Counted from the first letter of the stretch, positions 1 to 6,682 are shown. The stretch is DNA of 11,457 nt from Methanobacteriota archaeon (GCA_022561895.1 JADFQH010000068.1:1-11457); one strand, 5' to 3'. Notes: a model not told the origin generated them from the letters alone. Numbers and translations are program-made.

Positions 1-260
1 TCTTCTCCCGCCGCCCGTCCGGGATCGGTCAAGCGCAATGCAGCCTGGAGGAGTTCGAGCGCGTGGATGTTCGCTTCTAGTACTGCGATCACTGTTGGAA
101 TCGCCTGTCGGTCGGCGAACCGAACGAGTTCGCCCGGCGTCGGCGGTCGGGGTAGCCCACCCGGTCCACGGGGTGGTTGGGGTCGCACTTCCCGACGAAG
201 CTCTTCGAGCGAGCGCTGGAGTTCGTCGACGCGCTCCTCTAGATCGTCCTCGCGTGTCAT
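1..260 (-). CDS. conserved haloarchaeal protein, DUF7547-like, 3' end outside the window
   Basis: The 86 visible codons run from an ATG at 258-260 and leave the window at base 1 with no stop, so the C-terminal part is missing. Residues 1-26 are highly charged and likely form a short coiled coil rich in Glu, Arg and Leu (LEERVDELQRSLEELRREV). A Pro/Gly-rich linker follows (residues 27-43, with GGLPRPPTPGEL), then a more hydrophobic helical stretch (AIPTVIAVLEANIHALELLQ, 53-72). From memory this layout matches a haloarchaeal family of unknown function (DUF7547). That name is a tentative match and the function is unknown. The start is supported by a T-rich box (minus strand TTTTTTAC, 282-289) about 25 bases upstream, which fits a leaderless transcript. 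Confidence 0.6.
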   Translation of the reverse strand, partial: MTREDDLEERVDELQRSLEELRREVRPQPPRGPGGLPRPPTPGELVRFADRQAIPTVIAVLEANIHALELLQAALRLTDPGRAAGE

Positions 261-282
261 ACCCGTCCTTCGGGAACCGGGT
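261..282 (-). other. inverted repeat between promoter box and start codon
   Basis: ACCCG (261-265) pairs with CGGGT (278-282), and an inner TCC-TTCG-GGA hairpin (266-275) is nested within it, separated from the outer stem by a two-base bulge. It lies directly between the likely TATA-like box (282-289) and the ATG at 260. If the transcript is leaderless this DNA is not in the mRNA. If transcription starts upstream, it would form a 5' hairpin. No function can be assigned. Confidence 0.35.
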
Positions 283-395
283 AAAAAAGGTTGGTTATAG
301 GATGTATCGTAGGTCGAAATACCCTGTTTGGGAGGATGGACACGCCCACTATCGCGGGTTCTTCAAGGGGATGCGGTTGGGTACGATGCCCCCTA

Positions 396-1556
396 TCAGA
401 AATGCTCGCCGAGATAGACCCGCCGTGGGGGAAACAGCGATTCGAGGATGGGCCGCGCCCGCTTTTCTCGGACGGAGATCTCGCCGACTCGTTCGATCAT
501 CGCGAGGGAACGGGAGCCAGCATAGAGCTGTGAGAGCGTGTTGACACTTGCTTCGACCGTCGCTTTCTCGTCAGTGGGTTCACAGCCCTCGTTCGAAACC
601 GAGAACGTCCGATCGTTCCACGGTGCGAGCGGGTCGGAAACGGCGAGCGTGAGTCGCTCCTCGGGCCCGGAGAGATGATCCAGTGCGCGCTCGACATCCA
701 CCAATCGAAACATCGGTCCCGCGTGGCGGGTGCACTCGATCTCGCCGGGTTCCTCGACCATCTCGAACAGCGGGCAGTCGGGCGGCGCGCGAAACCTGAT
801 ACGATCGATCTGGCTCTCGTGGCTCGCGAGAAATCGCAGGAGTTGGCGAAAACCGCTGAAATCGCGGTAGGCCATATCCGTCGCTCGAAGGGTCTTCTCT
901 CCATTCTCGTCGTTCCGGTTGACCGTGTATGCGATGTAGGCCCGTGGTTCGCCGTCGTCCCACCGATAGACGTAGGGATCGGCGTTCCAGCGCTCGAAGA
1001 TCCGCCTGTGCCACCACTCCTCGGAGCGCTGGAGCGAGAAGTCCACCCTCGTTCTGTGCGCGCGATAGATGGAATCGAGCGATTTCCACTCGCTCGCTTC
1101 GACCCGCTTGAACTCTCCATGGTCGGGACCGGCTGCCGACGCGAGTACCGCCGGAGTCGTCTCGTAGCGGGCGTAGTCGTTGACCGTCCCCCAGCCGTAT
1201 CGTCGATAGAAGGCGTGTTTGAACGCCCAGAGGATCGAGAAATCGACGCCGCGCTCGCGGTAGTCCGCAAGGCTCTTTCCTAAGAGTTCGGCAACGTGGC
1301 CCCGTCTACGGTGTTCGGGCGGCGATGCGACGGCCGACAGTCCGGCGACCGATTGGTCCTCGCCGCGCACGCGGGCGTCGAGGAAGTAGTGTCGACAGAC
1401 ACAGAGGAGGCTCTCGTCGTCGAACAGCCCGTAGCGCTCGCCGGGGTGTGGTTTTCCCTCGTCTTCGAGTTCGGGTCCGGACTCGGGTGAGAACGCATAG
1501 GAGACGAGTCGGCGAAACGCCTCACTCCTCCCGTCGGGAATCGGGCGATACTCCAT
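396..1556 (-). CDS. Eis-like GNAT N-acetyltransferase
   Basis: This 386-residue protein has the length and layout of the Eis family: tandem GNAT folds and a C-terminal SCP2-like sterol-carrier domain. The acetyl-CoA-binding segment is visible at residues 77-92 (ASPPEHRRRGHVAELL), with the R-R-R-G-H pyrophosphate loop at 83-87. The family hallmark FYRRYGWG follows at 116-123. In Mycobacterium tuberculosis Eis a Tyr in the matching motif acts as general acid and the carboxylate of the C-terminal Phe as general base. Here Tyr117 matches and the chain ends in Phe386. Mycobacterial Eis acetylates aminoglycosides and other amines at several positions, but the archaeal substrate is unknown. The ATG at 1554-1556 has a TATA-like box (minus strand GGTATTTG, about 1580-1587). 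The gene starts 32 bases after the upstream Old Yellow Enzyme stop, so readthrough is possible too. Confidence 0.85.
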   Translation of the reverse strand: MEYRPIPDGRSEAFRRLVSYAFSPESGPELEDEGKPHPGERYGLFDDESLLCVCRHYFLDARVRGEDQSVAGLSAVASPPEHRRRGHVAELLGKSLADYRERGVDFSILWAFKHAFYRRYGWGTVNDYARYETTPAVLASAAGPDHGEFKRVEASEWKSLDSIYRAHRTRVDFSLQRSEEWWHRRIFERWNADPYVYRWDDGEPRAYIAYTVNRNDENGEKTLRATDMAYRDFSGFRQLLRFLASHESQIDRIRFRAPPDCPLFEMVEEPGEIECTRHAGPMFRLVDVERALDHLSGPEERLTLAVSDPLAPWNDRTFSVSNEGCEPTDEKATVEASVNTLSQLYAGSRSLAMIERVGEISVREKRARPILESLFPPRRVYLGEHF

Positions 1557-1588
1557 AGCCGTTCTCTACCGGGCGTGGACAAATACCT

Positions 1589-2677
1589 TCAGAACGCCCG
1601 ATCGTACTGGATCGGCGGATCGAGTTCGACACCGAGTTCCTGCGCCGCGTGCAGCGCGAAATACGGATCGCGCAGGTGTTCCCGCCCGATGATCGCGAGA
1701 TCCGTGGTTCCATCGCGGATGAGGTCATCCGCCTGTTTCCCACCAGTAATCCCGCCGACCGCACCCACCCGAATATCTGACTCGCGCTCCTCGCGGATCT
1801 GCGCTGCAAGCGGCAGCTGTGCGGCCGAGCCGTCCTCGGGGAGCTGCTGGTCCGGGTGCAACATTCCACTCGAAACGTCGATCAGATCCGCACCGAGTTC
1901 GGAGAGGTCGTCCGCGAGATCGATCGACTGCTCGATGGTCCACGACTCGCGCTCGGGGAGCCAGTCGGTTCCCGAAATCCGAACGAAGACGGGCTTATCG
2001 TCGGGCCAGACTTCGCGGACTGCTTCGGTGACCTGTCGAACCAATCGCGTGCGGTTCTCGAAGCTCCCACCATAGTCGTCCTCGCGGTTGTTGGTGACTG
2101 GCGAGAGGAACTCGTGCAGCAGGTAGCCGTGAGCGGCGTGGACTTCCGCAACCACGAACCCTGCCTCGAGCGCGCGTTCGGTCGCTCGTCGAAAGTCCTC
2201 GACGAACGCCTCGATATCCTCGTGGGTCATTTTCCGCTGTTTTGGGGACTCCCCGTCGTAGGGCCACGGCTCCTCGCTCGGGGCAAGTACCTCCCAGCCG
2301 CCCTCCTCGGGCTGGAGTGGCTTGCTACCCTCCCACGGACGGGTCTTGCTCGCCTTTCGACCGGCATGCGCGAGCTGGATTCCGGGAACGCTCCCCTGCT
2401 CTGCGATGAATTCGGCGATCGGCGCGAGTGCCTCGCCGTGCTCGTCGCTCCAGATGCCGAGATCCTCCGGGGTGATCCGGCCTTCGGGCGAGACCGCCGT
2501 CGCCTCGGTCATCACGACGCCCGCGCCGCCGATGGCGCGCGAGCCGAGGTGAATGCGGTGCCAGTCGGTGGCGATCCCATCGCCTTCACAGGAGTACTGG
2601 CACATCGGCGAGACCGTCACGCGATTCGGAATCTCCGTCTCGCGGAGCGTCAGCGGACTGAAGAGATCAGTTGTCAT
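1589..2677 (-). CDS. Old Yellow Enzyme family NADH:flavin oxidoreductase, YqjM class
   Basis: This 362-residue FMN-dependent ene-reductase would use NAD(P)H to reduce activated C=C bonds such as those of enones; the natural substrate is unknown. Numbered from the ATG at 2675-2677, the diagnostic residues of the thermophilic-like YqjM class are present: Cys26 and Tyr28 in PMCQYS, the FMN-contacting Gln101 in GIQLAHAGRK, and His180, His183 and Tyr185 in HAAHGYLLHEF. Also present are the TNNREDDYGGSFENR signature (195-209) and Arg360 near the C-terminus (QYDRAF), which matches the arginine finger that YqjM inserts into the neighbouring subunit. The length is typical. An in-frame GTG (2678-2680) directly precedes the ATG and would add one residue. 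I prefer the ATG because it aligns Cys and Tyr with YqjM Cys26 and Tyr28. A T-rich box (minus strand CTTTTCC, about 2700-2706) lies 25-30 bases upstream. Cytoplasmic. Confidence 0.92.
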   Translation of the reverse strand: MTTDLFSPLTLRETEIPNRVTVSPMCQYSCEGDGIATDWHRIHLGSRAIGGAGVVMTEATAVSPEGRITPEDLGIWSDEHGEALAPIAEFIAEQGSVPGIQLAHAGRKASKTRPWEGSKPLQPEEGGWEVLAPSEEPWPYDGESPKQRKMTHEDIEAFVEDFRRATERALEAGFVVAEVHAAHGYLLHEFLSPVTNNREDDYGGSFENRTRLVRQVTEAVREVWPDDKPVFVRISGTDWLPERESWTIEQSIDLADDLSELGADLIDVSSGMLHPDQQLPEDGSAAQLPLAAQIREERESDIRVGAVGGITGGKQADDLIRDGTTDLAIIGREHLRDPYFALHAAQELGVELDPPIQYDRAF

Positions 2678-2790
2678 CACCTCTCGTTAGGGCCAGAGTG
2701 GAAAAGCTCTCTCGACACCCGAGAGGGTTGCCGGGGTTCACCTCGGCGCGGTTCGGAGGGTAGAAAAGTGGGTGGGAACATCCACAAGCT

Positions 2791-3621
2791 ATGGCACTCA
2801 GCACGGACGAAATAATGCGGCTCAGCCTCGATCTCGTCGATTGGGAGGAGACCCCCGCAGACAGCCAGATCTACGTCCCCGGTGACGGGATCGAAACAGC
2901 ACTCGTAGGAATCGACCTCGAAAGCCCCGAGATCCAACTCGCCGCCCGCGAGGGCTACGATCTCGCGCTCGCCCACCACCCCGTTGGCGAGAGCGCGCGC
3001 CTCGATTTCACCGGCGTGCTCTCCCGTCAAGTGGCGTTCATGACCGCCCACGGCGTGCCCGAAGCGGAAGCGGAAAGCGCGATCGAAAACCTTCGCGAGA
3101 ACGTCTCGCTCGGTGCACACAGCTCGAACTACCGCCACGATCCGAGCGTTGCCGAGCTACTCGATCAGCCCTACATGAACATTCACCTCGCGCCCGACGA
3201 GATCGGTCGCCGCCGGTTCGTCGAGATCACAGACAGGATGGACGAGGGGGCGTCCGTCGGCGAGTTCGTCGAGGAGTTAGAACGGATTCCCGAACTCGGG
3301 GAGGCCGCAACCGACGTGGAAGTTCGGGTCGGAAGCGAGGCGAACTCTCTGGGAACGGTCGCCGTCCACCACGCCGCCGGAACCAACGGCGGGGCCGATG
3401 TCGCCCGCGCGTACTTCGAAAACGGCGTCGACACAGTCCTCTATATCCACGTCGGCGCTTCCGATGCGCGGGAACTTCGCGAGGAGTACGACGAGAAAAC
3501 CCTCGTCGTGACGGGCCATATCGCGAGCGACGCGATCGGGCTGAACGTCCTCATCGACGCCTTGGAGGACCGGGGCGTCTCGTGTACCACGATCTCGGGC
3601 TGTTCGATCGGCCGGAGTTAG
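2791..3621 (+). CDS. Nif3-like dinuclear metal-centre protein
   Basis: This 276-residue protein resembles the NIF3/YbgI family, which forms hexameric rings with two metal ions per subunit. The cellular function is poorly defined. Visible family features are the early His pair in LALAHHPVG (His62, His63), a central AHSSNYRHD segment (His110) and a late TGHIASDAIGLN segment. In the last, His243 and Asp247 have the same four-residue spacing as His215 and Glu219 of E. coli YbgI. The residue four after His110, where YbgI has metal ligand Asp101, is Tyr114. His115 or Asp117 could substitute, so metal occupancy is uncertain. The ATG at 2791 follows an A-rich box (TAGAAAAG, 2761-2768) by about 25 bases. 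It is divergent from the Old Yellow Enzyme gene across 113 bases and ends 44 bases before the small gene that follows. Confidence 0.78.
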   Translation: MALSTDEIMRLSLDLVDWEETPADSQIYVPGDGIETALVGIDLESPEIQLAAREGYDLALAHHPVGESARLDFTGVLSRQVAFMTAHGVPEAEAESAIENLRENVSLGAHSSNYRHDPSVAELLDQPYMNIHLAPDEIGRRRFVEITDRMDEGASVGEFVEELERIPELGEAATDVEVRVGSEANSLGTVAVHHAAGTNGGADVARAYFENGVDTVLYIHVGASDARELREEYDEKTLVVTGHIASDAIGLNVLIDALEDRGVSCTTISGCSIGRS

Positions 3622-3634
3622 GCGGACCAAAACC

Positions 3635-3639
3635 TATAT
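3635..3639 (+). promoter_or_regulatory. TATA box of the small DUF7331-type gene
   Basis: CCTATATG contains TATAT, centred 29 bases before the ATG at 3666. It is preceded by an A/C-rich BRE-like stretch (CCAAAACC). The distance places the transcription start at or next to the ATG, giving a leaderless mRNA. Confidence 0.6.
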
Positions 3640-3643
3640 GTCT

Positions 3644-3657
3644 TTAGGCTCACCTAA
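3644..3657. promoter_or_regulatory. inverted repeat resembling a DtxR-family operator
   Basis: TTAGG-CTCA-CCTAA is a perfect palindrome of 5-base arms around 4 bases. TTAGG/CCTAA arms are typical of DtxR-family metal-dependent regulators. Halobacterium has several members (Idr1, Idr2, SirR, TroR). The site lies between the TATA box (3635-3639) and the start codon (3666), so a bound protein would be expected to block transcription. Which regulator and which metal is inference. Confidence 0.6.
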
Positions 3658-3665
3658 CACCATAC

Positions 3666-3830
3666 ATGGCTGTCACGGACGCACACGATGTCGAACCGAC
3701 CGACGGGCACGAGGAGTCTGACACGCTCGTCTCGGCCTTTCGGACCGCTCCCGATCGAGTGATCTTTACCGAAAGCGGAAACTCCGAAGGGTGGATTTCG
3801 ACCGATCATACCGTCGAGCCGTGGCAGTAG
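3666..3830 (+). CDS. small DUF7331-type haloarchaeal protein, 54 residues
   Basis: An ATG at 3666 opens 54 codons ending in TAG (3828-3830). The product is acidic, with Asp, Glu and His concentrated in the first 20 residues. It has no Cys, signal peptide or membrane segment. The conserved-looking core is residues 30-47, DRVIFTESGNSEGWISTD, which I recognise as the motif of a small haloarchaeal family (DUF7331) of unknown function. The case for a real gene rests on that motif, a good TATA box 29 bases upstream and the DtxR-like palindrome in its promoter. It converges with dpsA, with 43 bases between the stop codons. The operator and the iron-storage neighbour suggest a role linked to iron, but nothing in the protein itself shows this. 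Confidence 0.78.
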   Translation: MAVTDAHDVEPTDGHEESDTLVSAFRTAPDRVIFTESGNSEGWISTDHTVEPWQ

Positions 3831-3850
3831 CTCGGTTCCGATTGTTTCGC

Positions 3851-3856
3851 AAAAAA
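3851..3856 (-). terminator. U-tract terminator for dpsA
   Basis: On the minus strand a run of six T (in CTGTTTTTTGCG) lies 18-23 bases after the dpsA stop. Archaeal RNA polymerase can terminate on such T-runs without a hairpin. It lies in the 43-base gap between the convergent dpsA and DUF7331-type genes. Confidence 0.4.
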
Positions 3857-3873
3857 CAGCAGTACTGGCCGAC

Positions 3874-4422
3874 TTACCGCTCCATCGCGTCCGACACGAC
3901 GAGGGTGTCGTCCTCGAGGTAGTGCTCGATGTGGTGGGCATCGTCTTCGACCTCGACGAGGATCTCACGCAGGATCTCGGCGGTCGCGTGGTCCCCGAGG
4001 TTCCCCGCGAGTTCGACGTGCTCGCGGAGGCTCTCGATGATGTCGCCGTAGATCTCCAAGTCGTTTTCGAGCGACGTGCGGATGTCGTAGACATCCTCGC
4101 CCTCGAACTCGACGGTCGCGTGTTCTTCTTGGTTCGCCGGGCCCGCGATCGGAACGCCGCCGATCGCCTGGGCGCGTTCGGCGATGATGTCCGCACCCTC
4201 TTCGACGGTTTCGTACGCCTCTTCGAAGAAGAGGTGCAGATCACGGAACTCCGCGCCCTCGACGTTCCAGTGGTGCTTTTTCAGCTGGTGGTACAGCACG
4301 TACGAATCGGCGAGGTCGGCGTTCAGCGCGTCGACGATCTGTTCGGCTTTCTCCTGATCGAGTCGAAGCGCGTTCTCCTCGACACTGTCGGCCTGTTGCC
4401 GGACTGATTTCTGGGTGCTCAT
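3874..4422 (-). CDS. dpsA: DpsA, ferritin-like iron storage and DNA-protecting protein
   Basis: This 182-residue protein closely resembles Halobacterium salinarum DpsA along its length. Dps proteins form dodecameric shells, oxidise Fe(II) at sites between subunits and store the mineral, limiting hydroxyl-radical damage. The ferroxidase residues are present: His51 in LKKHHWNVEG, His63 in FRDLHLFF, and Asp78 and Glu82 in the ADIIAERA helix. These correspond to His52, His64, Asp79 and Glu83 of the Halobacterium protein. The C-terminal DDAHHIEHYLEDDTLV segment (156-171) is also characteristic. The protein has an acidic surface, no signal peptide, and is cytoplasmic. The start at 4420-4422 matches the known MSTQK N-terminus and has a TATA-like box about 30 bases upstream. 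A palindrome further upstream suggests metal-dependent control. Confidence 0.96.
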   Translation of the reverse strand: MSTQKSVRQQADSVEENALRLDQEKAEQIVDALNADLADSYVLYHQLKKHHWNVEGAEFRDLHLFFEEAYETVEEGADIIAERAQAIGGVPIAGPANQEEHATVEFEGEDVYDIRTSLENDLEIYGDIIESLREHVELAGNLGDHATAEILREILVEVEDDAHHIEHYLEDDTLVVSDAMER

Positions 4423-4445
4423 CTCGTCTCTGTCTACAACGTCCT

Positions 4446-4456
4446 CCCTCTTAAAG
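4446..4456 (-). promoter_or_regulatory. dpsA: TATA-like box of dpsA
   Basis: Minus strand TCTTTAAGAGG, centred about 29 bases before the dpsA ATG, has the position expected for TBP binding with a leaderless start. The DNA further upstream (4457-4510) is unusually AT-rich for this window, consistent with a regulated promoter. Confidence 0.5.
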
Positions 4457-4475
4457 ATTGGTTTCTAGAAAACGA

Positions 4476-4493
4476 TTTTTGGTTTTCCTAAAA
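4476..4493. promoter_or_regulatory. inverted repeat upstream of the dpsA promoter, DtxR/Idr-like
   Basis: TTTTTGG-TTTT-CCTAAAA is an 18-base inverted repeat with 6 of 7 arm positions paired and the same GG-N4-CC core as the site at 3644-3657. It is centred about 62 bases before the dpsA ATG and about 30 bases upstream of the TATA-like box. That is an activator rather than a blocking position. It also contains the stop codon (4488-4490) of the hydrolase gene that reads toward dpsA. Confidence 0.55.
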
Positions 4494-5270
4494 TATTGTT
4501 TTTCGTTTGTTATCGTGTGACTCACCACCGGGGAAGACCTTCGCTCGGTGGTGAGCTACTACGGCGGGGTCGAGTGTCACGAGACGGGTTCGCTCTGCGC
4601 GGTCGAGCGAGTCCATGATCCGGCCGTTCGGGTAGATAATCGAGGAGTTGCCGGCGTACGCTCTCCCTTCGGCGTTCCGTCCGGTTCGTCCGACACCGAC
4701 GACCCAACGGACACCGTCGAGCGCGCGAGCGCGCAACAGAAGCCGCCAGTTCTCGACGTGAGCGGCCGGCCATGCGCCGGGGACGAACAGCGCCCGAACG
4801 TCCGTTCGAGCCAGCGCCGCGCTCTCTTCGACGAAATTGAGGTCGTAACACGTAAGCAGGCCAGTCGGCCCGAGAGGGGTTTCGACGATCACGCGTTCGG
4901 TCCCCGGCGAGAGAAGCGATCGTTCGTTCCCCCAGAGGTGGCGTTTTCGATAGATGACGCACTCTTCGGGCTGGGCGTACACGGTCGCGTTGTACAGTCG
5001 CTCCCCTGCGCGCTCGACGAATCCAACGACGAGCGTACAGCCGACGCGGTCAGCGATCGCGCGCACGCGCTCGATTACGCGGCCGTCGCGAGGGATGGCA
5101 CATGCGTCGATCCGGTCGCGGTCAAACCCCGAAAGCGAGTATTCGGGAAACACCGCTACGTCCACGGCCCTAGGGAGGCCGGCGACGTGCTCGGAGACCC
5201 GTTCGAGGTTCGCGTCGATATCACCGTCATCGACGACGGTCTGGCAGACGGCGACGATCGGTCCGGCCAT
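4488..5270 (-). CDS. nitrilase-superfamily carbon-nitrogen hydrolase
   Basis: This 260-residue member of the nitrilase/amidase superfamily would hydrolyse a non-peptide C-N bond, probably of a small amide, by thiol catalysis. The Glu-Lys-Cys triad is clear: Glu43 in VFPEYSLSG, Lys109 in IYRKRHLWG and Cys141 in LLTCYDLNF. A second conserved Glu is at 148-149. The length is normal for a single-domain member and the substrate cannot be read from sequence. The reading frame is open further upstream to 5648, but that stretch is antisense to the PfkB gene. The ATG at 5268-5270 (MAGPIVAV) gives the usual first beta strand and has a box (minus strand AACTTTCC) about 25-30 bases upstream. It is divergent from the PfkB gene across 81 bases. 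Its stop lies inside the dpsA upstream palindrome and 65 bases before the dpsA start, so transcripts may run into dpsA. Confidence 0.87.
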   Translation of the reverse strand: MAGPIVAVCQTVVDDGDIDANLERVSEHVAGLPRAVDVAVFPEYSLSGFDRDRIDACAIPRDGRVIERVRAIADRVGCTLVVGFVERAGERLYNATVYAQPEECVIYRKRHLWGNERSLLSPGTERVIVETPLGPTGLLTCYDLNFVEESAALARTDVRALFVPGAWPAAHVENWRLLLRARALDGVRWVVGVGRTGRNAEGRAYAGNSSIIYPNGRIMDSLDRAERTRLVTLDPAVVAHHRAKVFPGGESHDNKRKTIF

Positions 5271-5351
5271 GGAGGCCGGTCGGACGGCGCGAGGAAAGTT
5301 CCGCTGATCGAAATCCACTACGTCTTTGATGGAGCTCTCTAGACGAAGGGT

Positions 5352-6320
5352 ATGTCTGATCCGGATATCCTCGTCGCCGGCGAGACGCTGATCGATTTCC
5401 TTCCCGAGCGGCCCGGTTCGCTTCGCGAAGTCGAAACCTTTACTCGGAGACCCGGCGGCGCGCCCGCGAACGTCGCCGTCGGGCTGGCAACGCTCGAAGA
5501 GACGCCGTGGTTCTGGACGCGCATCGGAAGCGATCCCTTCGGCGATTTTCTCGAAGAAACGCTCACGAATCACGGCATCTCGGAGCGGTTCATCGAACGC
5601 GATCACGACGCGAAGACGACACTCGCGTTCGTCACGCACGACGAACACGCGGACCGGGAGTTCAGCTTCTACCGCGACGGGACGGCAGACACACGAATGA
5701 AGCCGGGAACGATCGACGATGACCTCTTAGAGCGCGTCTCGTGGGTCCATCTCGGTGGCGTGACGCTTGCGAGCGATCCCTCGCGAACGGCGACCCTCGA
5801 TCTCGCACGTCGTGCGGGCGAGCGGGGCTGTACCGTCTCGTTCGATCCGAACGCCCGGCCCGAGCTCTGGGGAAACGGTGCGTACGAGCCGCTCGTAACG
5901 GAGATCCTTCCCATGGTAGATATGCTCAAAGTGACCCCCGAGGATCTCGCGGCGGCCGGAATCGAGCGCGAAGATCCGATGGCGCTCGCGCGCGCTGTCT
6001 GTGATCGCGGCCCGCATACGACGCTGTTGACGCTCGGCGGTGCGGGCGCGCTCGCCGTCGCGACTGCGGAGGCTCCGTGGACGGGCGAGCGTAGACATCC
6101 GGGATATCGAGTGGACTCCATCGATACGACCGGTGCGGGCGATGCGTTCACCGCCGGAGCGATCGCGGCCCTCTCGGAGGGCACGGATATCGAGGGCGCA
6201 CTCGCGTTTGCGAACGCCGTCGCGGCGACGACGACCACCGCCGAGGGCGCGATGACCGCGCTCCCGGATCGAGCGCGCGTCGCGGAGTTTCGCGAGTCGA
6301 CGCCCGTAGCCACCCGCTAA
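5352..6320 (+). CDS. PfkB-family sugar kinase, fructokinase-like
   Basis: This 322-residue ribokinase/PfkB-family kinase would phosphorylate a sugar or sugar acid with ATP. Family signature 1 is at residues 35-48 (GGAPANVAVGLATL). Signature 2 is at 258-266 (DTTGAGDAF), with Asp264 as catalytic base and the GAG anion hole at 261-263. The FDPNARP segment (164-170) and the KVTPEDL segment (193-199) are also typical of fructokinase-like members. The overall sequence is closest in my recollection to fructokinase/ketohexokinase-like kinases of haloarchaea, but 2-keto-3-deoxysugar acids cannot be excluded without structure-guided comparison. The ATG at 5352 is the only sensible start. Upstream there is an 81-base divergent spacer shared with the nitrilase-type gene. 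Cytoplasmic. Confidence 0.87.
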   Translation: MSDPDILVAGETLIDFLPERPGSLREVETFTRRPGGAPANVAVGLATLEETPWFWTRIGSDPFGDFLEETLTNHGISERFIERDHDAKTTLAFVTHDEHADREFSFYRDGTADTRMKPGTIDDDLLERVSWVHLGGVTLASDPSRTATLDLARRAGERGCTVSFDPNARPELWGNGAYEPLVTEILPMVDMLKVTPEDLAAAGIEREDPMALARAVCDRGPHTTLLTLGGAGALAVATAEAPWTGERRHPGYRVDSIDTTGAGDAFTAGAIAALSEGTDIEGALAFANAVAATTTTAEGAMTALPDRARVAEFRESTPVATR

Positions 6321-6373
6321 ACTTTCAGTTGCCTGCCGTGGACTGACTCCTTTCCACACGATAATCGACGGTG

Positions 6374-6682
6374 ATGGACGAGTCCCAACGACAAGTGGCC
6401 GAATTTCTCGATACACACGATCTGGAATCGCCCCCCGAGTTCCGCGTGCTCGATCTCGCGAGCGAGGTGGGCGAGATCGCAGAAGACGTCGCCGAATCGA
6501 CCGACTACGGTGAGGCCCCCGACGAGGTCTCGATCAAGCGCGACGAGATCGGCGATGCCCTCTTCGGGCTGCTCGCACTCTCGGTCAGGGTCGATGTCGA
6601 TGCGGGCGAGGCGCTCGAAGAAGCAGTCGAAAAGTACCGAGAGCGGATCGACGAGTCCGGCGATCCCTCCTCGGGCGAGTGA
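6374..6682 (+). CDS. MazG-like nucleotide pyrophosphohydrolase
   Basis: This small all-alpha protein of 102 residues carries the MazG metal-binding pattern. Glu31 and Glu34 lie in LASEVGEIAEDV, and Glu58 and Asp61 lie in KRDEIGDALFGLLAL, giving the ExxE...ExxD arrangement that binds Mg2+ for hydrolysing NTPs or dNTPs to monophosphate and pyrophosphate. The length is that of a single MazG domain, so it probably acts as a dimer or tetramer in housecleaning of modified nucleotides. An in-frame GTG (6371-6373) directly precedes the ATG; I choose the ATG. A T-rich element (CTCCTTTCCAC, about 6347-6357) lies 20-27 bases upstream. It follows the PfkB gene by 53 bases on the same strand and may be cotranscribed with it. 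Confidence 0.82.
   Translation: MDESQRQVAEFLDTHDLESPPEFRVLDLASEVGEIAEDVAESTDYGEAPDEVSIKRDEIGDALFGLLALSVRVDVDAGEALEEAVEKYRERIDESGDPSSGE

Noticed and set aside
2678..2680. GTG start one codon before the ATG of the Old Yellow Enzyme gene
   Set aside because: It is possible, but the ATG places Cys26 and Tyr28 exactly as in YqjM; the difference is one residue.
1856..2815. Long plus-strand open frame opposite the Old Yellow Enzyme gene (319 codons)
   Set aside because: High-G+C DNA leaves antisense frames open; no family motif is seen, and the minus-strand product has all YqjM-class residues.
3922..4407. Plus-strand open frame opposite dpsA (161 codons)
   Set aside because: DpsA is unmistakable on the minus strand; this is an antisense shadow.
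5271..5648. Upstream extension of the nitrilase-type reading frame to 5648 (would give 386 residues)
   Set aside because: It lies antisense to the start of the PfkB gene, adds sequence foreign to the family, and the ATG at 5270 gives the normal N-terminus.
6338..6357. GTGGA/TCCAC inverted repeat between the PfkB and MazG genes as a terminator
   Set aside because: The stem has only five pairs with a ten-base loop and no T-run after it; such a match is easily found by chance.
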